A stretch of 35,267 bases of DNA from Candidatus Azambacteria bacterium RIFCSPLOWO2_01_FULL_44_84 (lineage in GTDB: Bacteria; Patescibacteriota; Minisyncoccia; UBA10092), in the NCBI GenBank assembly GCA_001774075.1, contig MEYR01000030.1:1-35267 (forward strand). The letters are read 5' to 3'. Each line of letters starts with the position of its first letter. Position 1 is the first letter of the stretch. Shown one piece after another: positions 1 to 8,547 of the stretch. The notes under the pieces were generated by a model. The model was not told the origin of the DNA, searched no databases, and saw only the letters and a list, made by a program, of their open reading frames with translations. The position numbers were made by a program, and so were the translations under genes.

Positions 1-270
1 GAGGCTTTTTACTCCCGGTTTTTTTGAGGCAAAACTTTTTGAGCTTTGCCCTTCTTTTCCATCCTCGCCAAGAATTTTGACAAAACCGCCGAGAGGCAAA
101 AGATTGATCGAATAAATAGTATCTCCTTTTTTAAAACTAAAAATCCGCGGGGGAAATCCAAACCCAAATTCTTCCACCACAAGGCCGGCTCGTTTTGCGA
201 TGATAAAATGTCCGAATTCATGAACCAGAATCAATATGGCAAGAACTATTATAAAAATTATTATAGTCAT
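1..270 (-). CDS. rseP: RIP/site-2 metalloprotease RseP-like, N-terminal part, truncated by window edge
   Basis: Minus-strand translation from ATG at 270: MTIIIIFIIVLAILILVHEFGHFIIAKRAGLVVEEFGFGFPPRIFSFKKGDTIYSINLLPLGGFVKILGEDG...; HEFGH zinc motif and LPLGGFVKILGEDG typical of RseP. Open to the window edge, so not in the ORF track. Confidence 0.9.
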   Translation of the reverse strand, partial: MTIIIFIIVLAILILVHEFGHFIIAKRAGLVVEEFGFGFPPRIFSFKKGDTIYSINLLPLGGFVKILGEDGKEGQSSKSFASKKPGVKSL

Positions 271-276
271 GATTTT

Positions 277-340
277 CCTACGAATTACGAATCTCGGCGA
301 ATTACGAATTCGTAATTCGAAATCATTCGTAATTGGTAGG
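277..340. repeat. 64-bp AT-rich palindromic intergenic element, copy 1
   Basis: cctacgaattacgaat...attcgtaattggtagg arms around the perfect palindrome gaattacgaattcgtaattc; second copy at 1659-1722 (60/64 identical by eye). Confidence 0.9.
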
Positions 341-345
341 GATTA

Positions 346-897
346 TTATAGCTCCTTAATTTCTTTTTCTTTCTTATTAGCCACGTCTTCCAGGCCTTTA
401 TTTGCTTCATCAATCGCTTTTTGCGCTTCTTGTTTTTCTCTGAATTTATCGTCTTCGTTGATCTTTTTCTCCGCGAAAAGAACTTCTATGGACCTTATCG
501 CTTCATCTCTGTCTTTGCGCGCGGTAATTTTGGCTTCTTCAAGCTTAGTTCTGACTATTTTTGCAAGCGCGCTCCGTCTCTCTTCCGTAAGCGCCGGAAT
601 GGTTACGCGAACAACGTCTTTGTCGACTATCGGATTGATTCCCAGAGAAGAGGCCTGAATCGCTTTTTCTACGGCTGACACGGCATTTTTGTCCCAAGGC
701 TGGACAACAAGCGTCCTTGGTTCCGGCGCGGAAATCGTCGCCAACTGCTTCACCGGCATTTTGCTGCCGCAGTAGTCAACTATGATGTCTTCGACAAGTG
801 CGGGGCTCGCTCTGCCAATCCGTAAAGTAGCCAGTTCTTTTTGGAGCCAGACCTCGCGCGTTTTTAAATTTTTCTTTAAATAGTCTATGGTATCCAT
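346..897 (-). CDS. frr: Ribosome recycling factor
   Basis: Full-length 183 aa with typical RRF features (LATLRIGRASPALVEDI..., RVTIPALTEERR, KDRDEAIRSIE). Confidence 0.97.
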   Translation of the reverse strand: MDTIDYLKKNLKTREVWLQKELATLRIGRASPALVEDIIVDYCGSKMPVKQLATISAPEPRTLVVQPWDKNAVSAVEKAIQASSLGINPIVDKDVVRVTIPALTEERRSALAKIVRTKLEEAKITARKDRDEAIRSIEVLFAEKKINEDDKFREKQEAQKAIDEANKGLEDVANKKEKEIKEL

Positions 898-1646
898 TAT
901 TTTAACGATAAGATAAATTCATCAAAAGCGAACTTCGGGTTCATATTCGTCGTTACGAGTTTAGTATAAATATTTTGAAGCTTTGCCAGAATTATTGCCG
1001 CCTCGTCTGTCGAATAAGTCGTAAGAATCGTGGAGTCGCCCCTTAGCTTTTTTATAAACGATTCTCTCCAAAAATTAAGCCATTCGGCAAAAACGCGGGA
1101 AGTATCGGGCTCGTTTTTCAGGATTTTTTCAACTAACGCGTATCGTTCGCTGATGTCGCTTGCCACTATTTTTTCAATAATCTCCGAAAATTTGCCACGC
1201 GCCTCTTTAGGCTCAAAATACCAGAATAGAATGCGCGTCGATCGGGAAATTATTGTCGGTAAAATTGAGTCCAGTGTTTTTGCCAATAGAATAATAATAG
1301 CATAAGAAGGAGATTCTTCTAAAACCTTCAGGAGGGCGCTCTGGGCTGTCTCGGCCATACGTTCGGCTCCGGAAATAATAATGACCTTATGTTGTGCTAG
1401 AGCGGAGAGACTTAAAAATCTTTTTATTTCTCTGGCTTTATCAATAACAATACGATCATTTTCATCCGGAGCAATCTTGAGAAGATCGGGGCAAAACCTA
1501 GCGTCGTCATGATTTAAAAGAGTTTTCGCGAATGTCTCGGCAGTATCACTTTTACCTTTTTCATCAGGACCGTAAAACAAATAAACATTTGCCAGCTGAT
1601 CATTTTCAGTGCACCGATTGAGATAATCAATTGTCTTTTGATACAT
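897..1646 (-). CDS. holB: DNA polymerase III delta'-like subunit (clamp-loader AAA+ family)
   Basis: 249 aa; VYLFYGPDEKGKSDTAETFAKTLL, KVIIISGAERMAETAQSALLKVLEESPSYAIIILLAKTLDSILPTIISRSTRILF typical of delta'. Confidence 0.85.
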   Translation of the reverse strand: MYQKTIDYLNRCTENDQLANVYLFYGPDEKGKSDTAETFAKTLLNHDDARFCPDLLKIAPDENDRIVIDKAREIKRFLSLSALAQHKVIIISGAERMAETAQSALLKVLEESPSYAIIILLAKTLDSILPTIISRSTRILFWYFEPKEARGKFSEIIEKIVASDISERYALVEKILKNEPDTSRVFAEWLNFWRESFIKKLRGDSTILTTYSTDEAAIILAKLQNIYTKLVTTNMNPKFAFDEFILSLK

Positions 1647-1658
1647 TATAATAATTTT

Positions 1659-1722
1659 CCTACGAATTACGTATTTTGACGAATTACGAATTCGTAATTC
1701 GAAATCATTCGTAATTGGTAGG
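1659..1722. repeat. 64-bp AT-rich palindromic intergenic element, copy 2
   Basis: Near-identical to 277-340; lies between holB-like and mreB. Confidence 0.9.
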
Positions 1723-1727
1723 AAATT

Positions 1728-2741
1728 TTACCTCTTGGCCATTATACTGCGCTTATAGAATTCAAGATTTTCCAAAACAATGCCGGTTCCTTTTGCGACG
1801 CAAAGCAAAGGTTCATCCGCCACGTAAGTCGGCACGCCCGTGGCCTGGGTAATAAGCTCGTCCAGATTTCTAAGCAAGGCCGTGCCGCCCGCGAGAATGA
1901 GGCCCTTGTCCATGATATCAGCGGCAAGTTCTGGTGGAGTTTCGGCAAGAACCGCTTTTATCGTCTGGGTAATTTCACGCAGCCGCTCGCTTATGGCTTC
2001 GGCTATTTCGTTGGTACTGATTGTTATATTTTTGGGAAGTCCGGAAATTAAGTCTCGCCCCAAAACACTAACCCTCATTTCTTCTTTTATTGGGACAGCC
2101 GAACCGATTTCTATTTTTACACGCTCAGCGGTCCGCTCGCCAATCGCGAGATTGTGTCTGCGCTTAAGATAATCGATTATTGCTTGATCAAGCTTGTTTC
2201 CTCCGACGCGTTTTGACGCTGAAGTGACTATTCCGCCAAGAGAAATTACGGCAACTTCCGTAGTTCCTCCGCCGATACTGATAATCATGTGTCCCGAGGC
2301 CGAATTAATGGGAATGCCTGCGCCTATAGCCGCCAGCACCGGTTCTTTAACTATAAACGCGGCCCTGGCTCCCCCGTGAATTGTCGCATCAATTACGGCA
2401 CGTCTTTCCGTAGAGGTACTGCCACCGGGGACGGTTACCAAAACATCTGGCTTAAAAATTTGCAGCCGGCCAAGACTTTTCTGAATAAAATATCTGATCA
2501 TCGACTCCGTCACGTGATAATCGGCAATGACACCGTCTTTCATCGGTTTTGAAGCGATGATGGTGTCTGGCGTGCGGCCGATCATTTCTTGAGCTTCGAC
2601 TCCGACTGCTAAAACTTCTTTTTTATCTGACGAGATGGCAACAACCGTCGGTTCGTTCAAAACAATACCCTTTTCCAATATGAAAACAAGGGTGTTAGCC
2701 GTTCCCAGATCAATTCCGATTTTTTTGGAAAAAATACCCAT
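1728..2741 (-). CDS. mreB: Rod shape-determining protein MreB
   Basis: 337 aa, IGIDLGTANTLVF..., VPGGSTSTERRAV, GGGTTEVAVISLGGIV, LAGGTALLRNLDEL. Confidence 0.97.
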   Translation of the reverse strand: MGIFSKKIGIDLGTANTLVFILEKGIVLNEPTVVAISSDKKEVLAVGVEAQEMIGRTPDTIIASKPMKDGVIADYHVTESMIRYFIQKSLGRLQIFKPDVLVTVPGGSTSTERRAVIDATIHGGARAAFIVKEPVLAAIGAGIPINSASGHMIISIGGGTTEVAVISLGGIVTSASKRVGGNKLDQAIIDYLKRRHNLAIGERTAERVKIEIGSAVPIKEEMRVSVLGRDLISGLPKNITISTNEIAEAISERLREITQTIKAVLAETPPELAADIMDKGLILAGGTALLRNLDELITQATGVPTYVADEPLLCVAKGTGIVLENLEFYKRSIMAKR

Positions 2742-2743
2742 AA

Positions 2744-2848
2744 TTCGAATTCAAAACTCAAAAATCAAAAGGCAAAAGTTCAAGTCAAAAATTAAAAGTT
2801 ATTAAACTTTTGAATTTTAAATTGTAATTTTGAATTTTGCATTTTGAA
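2744..2848. repeat. AT-rich palindromic intergenic element (AATTCAAAA/TTTTGAATT words)
   Basis: aattcaaaactcaaaaatcaaaaggcaaaag...cttttgaattttaaattgtaattttgaattttgcattttgaatt; same word style occurs inside the mpg ORF at 28971-29029. Confidence 0.75.
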
Positions 2849-4108
2849 TTAGTTTTCGACTCGCCGCATGTCGGCGCCTATCGCCTTCAATCTTTCATCA
2901 ATTCTTTCGTAGCCCCGATCGATCTGATAGATGTTTTCCATAATTGTCTGGCCACGAGCTACAAGCGCGGCAATGAGCAGGGCCATGCCGGCTCTGATAT
3001 CCGGCGAAGCGATTTTTTTGCCGAAAAGAGGCGTCGGTCCTTTGACTATCACCCGATGAGGATCGGCCATAATAATATCGGCGCCCATCTGGTTAAGAGT
3101 GTCAGTGTAGAATAACCGGCCGTCATAAATTGTCTCATGAACCATTGAAAGTCCTCTTGTCTGGGTAGTAAAAACCGTCCACGGTGCTTGTAGGTCAGTA
3201 GCGAAACCGGGATACTCTCTTGTGACAATATCTTGCGCCAGAAGATTTTTTGACGGCTTCACGATAACATAGTCGCGTCCTACTTCCAAATTGACCCCGG
3301 CGCGATCTAAATATTCAAGCAAAACCTCGATATGCGACGGATTGCAATTTTTAATTTTTAAGCAACTTTTACTCGCCGCCGCCAAGAGTATAAAAGTTCC
3401 AGCTTCTATTCTGTCGGGCGTCGGTTCCCAGGTCGTTCCGGCCAGGGAGTCAACCCCGTTAATTTCAATGGTGGAGGTGCCAGCGCCTTTGATTTTAGCC
3501 CCCATCTTATTTAAAACTCCGGCCAAATTCTCTACTTCCGGTTCTTGCGCCGCGTTTCTTAAAATTGTTTTGCCCTGCGCCAGCGTTGCCGCCATCATTA
3601 ACGTTTCGGCGCCGGTGACGCTGGACTTGGGAAAAACAAATTTTGTTCCCTTAAGCTTTTTAACGGTAACGCTGAATAACTTGCCGCGAGTTTCGACTTT
3701 CGCGCCCAGCGCCCTAAAGCCGTCAATGAAAAAGTTTATAGGCCTTTTGCCCAATGTGCATCCGCCGGGGTGCGGGAAAGAAACGGATCCGAATCTTGCC
3801 AGAAGCGGTCCGGATAAAACTATCGAAGCCCTGAAGCGGTCCGCTATGGAGTAATTCAGGTTAGTTTTTTTGAGGCGATCCGCGCTGATTGTGGCCGCGT
3901 TTTTATTTATGGCGATATTAGCTCCGAGATCGGCCATCAGTTCTTTCATTCTGGCGACATCTTCGATGCGCGGCAGATTTTTTATCTGAACCGGGTCGGC
4001 GGTCAGAAGCGAGGCGGCTAAAATCGGCAGAGCCGAATTTTTAGCCCGCGATACACTGATTTCTCCTTCCAATTTTTTTCCACCATTGATTATAAAACGG
4101 TCTGGCAT
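2849..4108 (-). CDS. murA: UDP-N-acetylglucosamine 1-carboxyvinyltransferase
   Basis: 419 aa; RFIINGGKKLEGEISVSRAKNSALPILAASLL, HPGGCTLGKRPINFFIDGFRALGA typical MurA. Confidence 0.97.
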   Translation of the reverse strand: MPDRFIINGGKKLEGEISVSRAKNSALPILAASLLTADPVQIKNLPRIEDVARMKELMADLGANIAINKNAATISADRLKKTNLNYSIADRFRASIVLSGPLLARFGSVSFPHPGGCTLGKRPINFFIDGFRALGAKVETRGKLFSVTVKKLKGTKFVFPKSSVTGAETLMMAATLAQGKTILRNAAQEPEVENLAGVLNKMGAKIKGAGTSTIEINGVDSLAGTTWEPTPDRIEAGTFILLAAASKSCLKIKNCNPSHIEVLLEYLDRAGVNLEVGRDYVIVKPSKNLLAQDIVTREYPGFATDLQAPWTVFTTQTRGLSMVHETIYDGRLFYTDTLNQMGADIIMADPHRVIVKGPTPLFGKKIASPDIRAGMALLIAALVARGQTIMENIYQIDRGYERIDERLKAIGADMRRVEN

Positions 4109-4182
4109 ATGTAATATTTTATGTTGAAATGGTATGCTAAATTTTCATATTTAGCAAACCCAGCGCGAGAGAATGTAAATTA

Positions 4183-4210
4183 AAATAAGCCCTAATTTTT
4201 AGGCTTATTT
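4183..4210 (-). terminator. Rho-independent terminator overlapping the 3' end of the 4205-4366 ORF
   Basis: aaataagcc-ctaattttta-ggcttattt hairpin, U-rich downstream on the minus strand. Confidence 0.7.
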
Positions 4211-4366
4211 TTTCTTCCTTTCCCCAGCTTTCTGAGGAACTTTTCCGATGCTGTCGCAAGTTTCACAAGGCCTATAGCCTTTAATATGAACCTCGTTTCC
4301 CTCACATTCGGTAATCATAAACTTTCCATGACCGGCACAGTTGGGGCAAGGCACCATGTCAGGCAT
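4205..4366 (-). CDS. Small DnaJ-zinc-finger-like (CxxCxGxG) protein, 53 aa
   Basis: Manual minus-strand translation: MPDMVPCPNCAGHGKFMITECEGNEVHIKGYRPCETCDSIGKVPQKAGERKKK*. CPNCAGHG matches CxxCxGxG; CETCDSIG is a related second CxxC. Below the ORF-track length cut-off. Confidence 0.65.
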   Translation of the reverse strand: MPDMVPCPNCAGHGKFMITECEGNEVHIKGYRPCETCDSIGKVPQKAGERKKK

Positions 4367-4407
4367 GACTTCTTCGCCTTCAAAAGATTTTACTTAAAGC
4401 AACATTG

Positions 4408-4562
4408 ACCAGGAAGTGAAAATTGTGCAAATTCTCTTTTGCCCTTCAAATTCTTTACCATTGCTCTAAACTTTTTTATATGTCACAGAAGAAAAAATAT
4501 GCTATTTGCATTTAAATCGGGCAAAAGAATTTGGAAGGCAGGCACAATTTCTACTTCCTGGT
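4408..4562. repeat. ~155-bp imperfect inverted-repeat element (MITE-like or structured RNA)
   Basis: accaggaagtgaaaattgtgc (4408-4428) versus gcacaatttctacttcctggt (4542-4562), 19/21 complementary; further imperfect inner complementarity (gcccttcaaattcttt / gaatttggaaggca). Confidence 0.8.
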
Positions 4563-4590
4563 TGATTTTTTAGATAAACTGTGGTAATCT
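4562..4590 (+). promoter_or_regulatory. Candidate sigma70-type promoter, -35 TTGATT / 17 bp / -10 TAATCT
   Basis: ttgatt 4562-4567, 17-bp spacer, taatct 4585-4590, only 9 bp before ATG at 4600. Confidence 0.45.
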
Positions 4591-4599
4591 GTTTTGACA

Positions 4600-5484
4600 A
4601 TGACTCGAAAAATAAGACGAATTATTCTGTGGTTTTTTGTGGCGCTGTTTTTTGTCTCAAGCGCGATTATCGTTTTTTTAGCCCAAGGTTTGAGGTTTGA
4701 CTTCCGCTCCTTCAATATTACGAGAACCGGCGGTATTTATATCGTCACCTCGGTGCCCGACGCGAAAATCTACATTAACGACGCATATGCTCAAGCCACG
4801 GGAGGTCTCATCAAATACGGCAGATTGGTGGAGAATCTTTTGCCGAGAAACTATGACGTCTTTGTTTACAAAGAAGGTTTTTATCCATGGAATAAAACCA
4901 TCGCCGTAAAAGCCGGCGAAGTCGTGGAAATTAAAAATGTGGTTCTTTTTCCCATAGATCTGAAAATCGAAAAAGTGGCTCAAGCGGACGTAAAATCTCT
5001 CATAAAACAATTCCCGAAACCCGCGACTTCCACAGACGGCTTCCGAATAAAAAAGGCTGTTCTCGAACTCCTAGACGCGAACAATGACAAATGGCTGCCG
5101 GTCGCGAATAACGTCAAATACATGGCGCTTTCCCCAAACGGCGGTAATATGCTTTTTGCCACCGCTTCAGGTGGAGCCCCGCCACCGGCGATGGCGGGTG
5201 AAAACGAAATAAAAGTTTATTCTGTTGCTAACAAAAAATCAGAAACTGTTTTATCTGCCGGGGAAACTATCCGCTATATTGCCTGGCTGGCCGATTCTTC
5301 TTATTTTATTACCGTTGCAGGCAGCGACTTGATAATTACGGAGCTGGACGCCTTGGGCTCGAAACGCAATTCCATAAGATTATTTTTTAATATCGCCTCC
5401 CCGCTTAATTACGATGCGGATGACGACATTTTCTATTTCAGCCGCGACAGCGCGCTTTATAAAACCCATCTTTATACCCAGTAA
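4600..5484 (+). CDS. Membrane-anchored PEGA-domain-like protein
   Basis: N-terminal TM segment then GGIYIVTSVPDAKIYINDAYAQATGGLIKYGRLVENLLPRNYDVFVYKEGFYPWNKTIAVKAGEVVEIKNVVLFP, PEGA-like. ORF track starts at TTG 4594; ATG at 4600. Confidence 0.75.
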   Translation: MTRKIRRIILWFFVALFFVSSAIIVFLAQGLRFDFRSFNITRTGGIYIVTSVPDAKIYINDAYAQATGGLIKYGRLVENLLPRNYDVFVYKEGFYPWNKTIAVKAGEVVEIKNVVLFPIDLKIEKVAQADVKSLIKQFPKPATSTDGFRIKKAVLELLDANNDKWLPVANNVKYMALSPNGGNMLFATASGGAPPPAMAGENEIKVYSVANKKSETVLSAGETIRYIAWLADSSYFITVAGSDLIITELDALGSKRNSIRLFFNIASPLNYDADDDIFYFSRDSALYKTHLYTQ

Positions 5485-5517
5485 AAACAGCCCCGACGTT
5501 ACGTCGGGGCTGTTTTT
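5483..5517. terminator. Bidirectional rho-independent terminator between PEGA gene (+) and rpsI (-)
   Basis: Perfect aaaaacagccccgacgt-t-acgtcggggctgttttt, T-run on both strands. Confidence 0.92.
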
Positions 5518-5520
5518 ACT

Positions 5521-6006
5521 TTAACGTTTACTCCACTGAGGAGCTCTGCGTGCACCCTTTAGGCCTGGCTTCTTTCGTTCTTTCATTCTTGGATCGCGCG
5601 TTAAAAATCCTGCTGCTTTTAAAACTTTTTTGTATTCGGGGTTGGCGATGACTAAGGCGCGGCTAACTCCGTGTCTTCCGGCCTCTGCTTGAGAATGCTG
5701 TCCGCCCCCAGTAATATTGGCAGAAATTTTCCAATCAAGATTCCCCACCTGATTAAGCGGGCTCATAAAGACATCCTGCATTTCTTTTTGGCGCCAATAA
5801 TCTCCGATTGTTTTACCATTGACCGTAATCTGCCGGTCTGCCCCGCTTGCCGACCATATTCTAACACGGCTAATAGCCGTTTTTCTGCGGCCGACGGCTT
5901 CGAAATATTTGGCTAAAACTTTCTTTTCTGTCGTTGCTTTCGGCTTTTCCTTCACCGCGACAGTCTTTTTTGACACGGATTTAGTTGTAGTGGTCTTACG
6001 GATCAT
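5521..6006 (-). CDS. rpsI: 30S ribosomal protein S9 with Lys-rich N-terminal extension
   Basis: YFEAVGRRKTAISRVRIW...GGGQHSQAEAGRHGVSRAL...LTRDPRMKERKKPGLKGARRAPQWSKR. Confidence 0.97.
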   Translation of the reverse strand: MIRKTTTTKSVSKKTVAVKEKPKATTEKKVLAKYFEAVGRRKTAISRVRIWSASGADRQITVNGKTIGDYWRQKEMQDVFMSPLNQVGNLDWKISANITGGGQHSQAEAGRHGVSRALVIANPEYKKVLKAAGFLTRDPRMKERKKPGLKGARRAPQWSKR

Positions 6007-6010
6007 AAAA

Positions 6011-6367
6011 CTATTGTATTATTAATCTTTTGAGAAGCTTTGCCCGTATTCTATTTTTTTTGAGCATCCTGGTCACGGCCAGTTTCAAAGCCCGGCCTTT
6101 ATCTTTGGCGGTAATTTCGGCAAAGCTCTTGGTCTTAAGCCCTCCCGGCCAGCCGGTATGGTATCGATAAACGTTTTGTTCAATTTTTTTGCCGGTCATC
6201 ACCACTTTTTCGATATTAGAAATTTTTACGGTTATCAGCGGATCAATATGCGGCTCGAAAGTGACCTCGGCTTTGCCTCGTAGCAAAGTCGCAATTTTAG
6301 TAGCCAAACGGCCGAGATGTTCTTCGGCCGCGTCAATATTATAAATTTTTTGCTTTCGCTCTTTCAT
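6011..6367 (-). CDS. rplM: 50S ribosomal protein L13
   Basis: YNIDAAEEHLGRLATKIATLLRGK...VMTGKKIEQNVYRYHTGWPGGLK. Confidence 0.96.
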   Translation of the reverse strand: MKERKQKIYNIDAAEEHLGRLATKIATLLRGKAEVTFEPHIDPLITVKISNIEKVVMTGKKIEQNVYRYHTGWPGGLKTKSFAEITAKDKGRALKLAVTRMLKKNRIRAKLLKRLIIQ

Positions 6368-6410
6368 AAGGTCGCATTCGTATAATTTGTAAATTCGTAG
6401 CCGTTTATAT

Positions 6411-6761
6411 TTATTTTACCAACTCAATAATAGAAACCGCGGCGGCGTCGTTTTTTCGGTTGCCCCATTTTAAGATTCTCGTATATCCTCCCGGTCTCTC
6501 TTTATAAAGAGGCGCGATCTCAGAAAACAATTTTTTGACGGTCTTGGCGTCGAACTTTTCCAGCATTAGGCGCCTATTGGCTAACGTGTCACGCTTTGCG
6601 CGAGTTATCATCTTCTCGGCAAATGATCTTATTTCCTTAGCGCGGGTGGCGGTGGTTTTTATCCGGCCGTGTAAAAGCAAACTGCGCGTCAGATTCCAGA
6701 CAAAGGCCTTCCGGTAGTCGGCCGTCCTTCCAAATTTTCTGAATTTCTTATGATGCTCCAT
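6411..6761 (-). CDS. rplQ: 50S ribosomal protein L17
   Basis: KKFRKFGRTADYRKAFVWNLTRSLLLHGRIKTTATRAKEIRSFAEKMITRAK. Confidence 0.96.
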   Translation of the reverse strand: MEHHKKFRKFGRTADYRKAFVWNLTRSLLLHGRIKTTATRAKEIRSFAEKMITRAKRDTLANRRLMLEKFDAKTVKKLFSEIAPLYKERPGGYTRILKWGNRKNDAAAVSIIELVK

Positions 6762-6803
6762 ACTATAAATTTCGATATATCAACTTTTCGATATGTTCGG
6801 TTA

Positions 6804-7775
6804 TTATTGCTTCAGAGTCAAGCCGAGTTTGCCCAGGGCCTTTTTAATTTCTTTTACGGCTTTTTCACCAAGACCTTCAAGCTCCAAAAGTCCTTCTTCA
6901 CTGAGTGTAACAATGCCTCCGACAGTTTTAATGTGGTTGCTCAACAGAGCGTTTTGAGTCCTTTGTGAAAATTTTAGATCTTCAATTTTCATTTTCTCGG
7001 CGTTTTCTAATTCGGATTCTTCACTAAATAAAGTAACCGGCTCTTTTTTAGCTTCTTTATTCGACTCTTTATTCGCGATTTTACGAATTGGAGACGCGAT
7101 AATCTTATAATGTTCAATCAAAATATTAGCGGAACGCTCCAGTGCTTCTTCAGGCATAATAGTTCCGTCAGTTTCAATATCAATAACGAGTCGATTATAG
7201 TCCGTGCGATCGCCGACGCGCATATTTTCTACCTCATAATTAATCTTACGGATTGGCGAAAAGATAGCGTCTATGGACATGCTGCCTATTTCTTGCTTTT
7301 CCCTTTTCCGTGATTCAACGGCAGAATATCCCAAGCCATTTTCTACCTGCATTTCCATTTCAAGCACCGCGTCACGACTCGTAAGCGTGGCTATATGAAC
7401 GCCGGGATTTACTACTTCAACCTGAGTTGGCGAAATAATATCTTTGCCTCTAACTTCTTTTTCACCTTTAACCTTGAGGTGAACATTTTGAGGCTCATCT
7501 CCGTGGACCTTAAATCTCACCTGTTTTAAATTAAGAATTAATTCCACTATATCCTCCATTACTCCGGGAATGGTGGAAAATTCATGACTCACCCCTTTGA
7601 TTTTTACTGAAACAATGGCCGATCCGGGTAACGAAGAAAGCATTATCCGTCTCAGCGCGTTGCCAACGGTCAGGCCGTAACCAGGATGCATTTCTTCGAT
7701 TTCAAAAACAGCCCTGTTTTCCGAAGGTTTCTCGATTAATTTTGGCGCTTGTGGCAATGAAATATTCGTGTTCAT
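6804..7775 (-). CDS. rpoA: DNA-directed RNA polymerase subunit alpha
   Basis: HPGYGLTVGNALRRIMLSSLPGSAIVSVKIKGVSHEFSTIPGVMEDIVELILNLK, C-terminal alphaCTD. ORF track begins at 7841; ATG at 7775 (MNTNISLPQAPKLIEK) is a more plausible start. Confidence 0.95.
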   Translation of the reverse strand: MNTNISLPQAPKLIEKPSENRAVFEIEEMHPGYGLTVGNALRRIMLSSLPGSAIVSVKIKGVSHEFSTIPGVMEDIVELILNLKQVRFKVHGDEPQNVHLKVKGEKEVRGKDIISPTQVEVVNPGVHIATLTSRDAVLEMEMQVENGLGYSAVESRKREKQEIGSMSIDAIFSPIRKINYEVENMRVGDRTDYNRLVIDIETDGTIMPEEALERSANILIEHYKIIASPIRKIANKESNKEAKKEPVTLFSEESELENAEKMKIEDLKFSQRTQNALLSNHIKTVGGIVTLSEEGLLELEGLGEKAVKEIKKALGKLGLTLKQ

Positions 7776-7869
7776 ATTTGTGTTAATTTTTAATTTTTCT
7801 CGGTTCGTCATCGCTTCGCTAGATCTGGCGTAGCCAGACAAACTAATTGATAATTGGAAATTTTGATTG

Positions 7870-8499
7870 TTAGCGGGAGTAATACTCGATAATTGAGCTC
7901 ATATTAAAATTTTGGACAATATCTTCTGTGTTCGGATCCGATTTTATTTTTACTTCATGAGTTTTTTTATCCAACAGGATCCATGACGGCGCTTCGTGTT
8001 TCTTAAGTTTTTCAGGAAGGGCGGCAAAAATCATTTTCTGTTTGCTTTGCGGTCTGATAGTAATAACGTCGCCGGGTCCCACCTCGTAAGAAGGAATAGT
8101 CACCCTTTTGCCATTAATCAGAAAATGCCCATGGCTTACTAACTGACGCGCGATAGCGCGGGACGCCGCGAGACCTGCTTTGAATACTGTATTGTCCAAA
8201 CGCTTTTCAAGCAAAGACATGAGCAGATTACTGGTTATGCCCTTAGCGGCCTTAGCTTTCATAAAATAATTTTTAAACTGTCTTTCGCCAACGCCATAAA
8301 CAAAACGTACCTTTTGTTTTTCCAGAAGTTGCGTTCCGAACTCTGAAAGCCCCCTGCGCATTCTTTTGCCGTGCATTCCCGGACGATATGGTTTTCGGAG
8401 AAAGGCTGATTTCGGCGATAAAGAACGCTCGGCTTTAAGCGCCAAGTTTTCTCCGACTTTACGTGATAGTTTTTCTTTTGGACCTGTGTAGCGTGACAT
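7870..8499 (-). CDS. rpsD: 30S ribosomal protein S4
   Basis: MSRYTGPKEKLSRKVGENL..., EKQKVRFVYGVGERQFKNYF, LEKRLDNTVFKAGLAASRAIARQLVSHGHFLINGKRVTIPSYEV. Confidence 0.97.
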   Translation of the reverse strand: MSRYTGPKEKLSRKVGENLALKAERSLSPKSAFLRKPYRPGMHGKRMRRGLSEFGTQLLEKQKVRFVYGVGERQFKNYFMKAKAAKGITSNLLMSLLEKRLDNTVFKAGLAASRAIARQLVSHGHFLINGKRVTIPSYEVGPGDVITIRPQSKQKMIFAALPEKLKKHEAPSWILLDKKTHEVKIKSDPNTEDIVQNFNMSSIIEYYSR

Positions 8500-8547
8500 A
8501 AATGTTTAATCGAAATTTCGATATGTCGATATATCGATATCTTAGTT

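Noticed and set aside
9-221. ORF-track minus-strand 70-aa ORF
   Set aside because: Out of frame with the clearly better RseP reading frame (HEFGH...) covering 1-270 on the same strand.
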